In this document: piece by piece, positions 38,575 through 39,779 of the stretch | Numbering within the stretch: position 1 is the stretch's first letter | Layout: each line of letters begins with the position of its first letter | Source: Patescibacteria group bacterium | GTDB lineage: Bacteria; Patescibacteriota; Patescibacteriia; UBA9570 | DNA: 39,779 nucleotides | Direction: 5' to 3' | NCBI GenBank assembly: GCA_024277435.1 | Contig: JAJRVJ010000023.1 | Span: 1 to 39,779 of the forward strand | Position numbers and translations under genes: made by a program | Notes under the pieces: model-generated | The model's database searches: none | The model's input: the letters and a program-made list of their open reading frames with translations, nothing else | Told to the model about the DNA's origin: nothing

Positions 38575-39779
<1,205 letters not shown>

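Overview
The window looks like an AT-rich chromosome segment of a Candidate Phyla Radiation (Patescibacteria) bacterium. The evidence is a partial 16S gene with CPR-like variants (an altered 530-loop pair and an AGCATGGTCCTTACG-type segment), small membrane proteins of a kind common in CPR genomes, archaeal-type PEP carboxylase, and very compact genes with almost no Shine-Dalgarno (SD) sequences. Many genes instead have a TATAAT-like -10 box 5 to 9 nt before the ATG, which suggests leaderless mRNAs. The class within CPR cannot be fixed from this window alone.

Layout. 1-112 is an uninformative edge. 135-710 is a G+C-rich island with a truncated aminotransferase. 918-9000 is a housekeeping block: a nucleotidyltransferase with an N-terminal RHH domain, RNase HII, a methyltransferase, YraN, NusA, trigger factor, L-lactate dehydrogenase, endonuclease IV (interrupted by an in-frame TAA) and an inositol-monophosphatase-family protein. 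9259-9944 holds two small membrane proteins around tRNA-Leu. 10090-11290 is a second G+C-rich island with a frameshifted glutamine-amidotransferase gene. 11340-16400 has tRNA-Gly, an ABC exporter, tRNA-Cys, a family 2 glycosyltransferase, an exported 3D-domain protein and PEP carboxylase. 16500-17940 is a third G+C-rich island with a GT-A-type glycosyltransferase. It sits beside a GH63-like glycosidase. 19440-21280 has a DsbA-like protein and thioredoxin reductase.

21340-29920 is a complete histidine locus: a TrpR-like regulator with a palindromic operator over its own promoter, then hisS-hisG-hisD-hisC-hisN-hisB-hisHAF-hisIE. HisH, HisA and HisF are fused in one 700-residue polypeptide. The HisA-HisF linker is encoded by a palindromic repeat of a family also found between genes. 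Only the short form of HisG is present and no separate HisZ is visible, so the HisRS encoded next to it may act as partner.

30230-38400 has tRNA-Gly, a DnaA-box cluster, an SDR, an alpha/beta hydrolase, an anchored surface protein, a VTT-domain membrane protein, an orphan phosphoribosyltransferase-like protein, a tRNA-Ile / small membrane protein / tRNA-Phe / tRNA-Pro cluster, a GT39-like membrane glycosyltransferase and an exported fibronectin-type-III protein. 38575-39779 is a 16S rRNA gene on the minus strand, cut by the window end and not followed by 23S.

The main points of interest are: three single-gene foreign islands that keep donor SD signals; a GTAG/CTAC palindrome family, one copy of which lies in the join of a triple His fusion; a predicted histidine repressor and operator; a terminator in the nusA leader; and a protein gene that starts one base after a tRNA 3' end.
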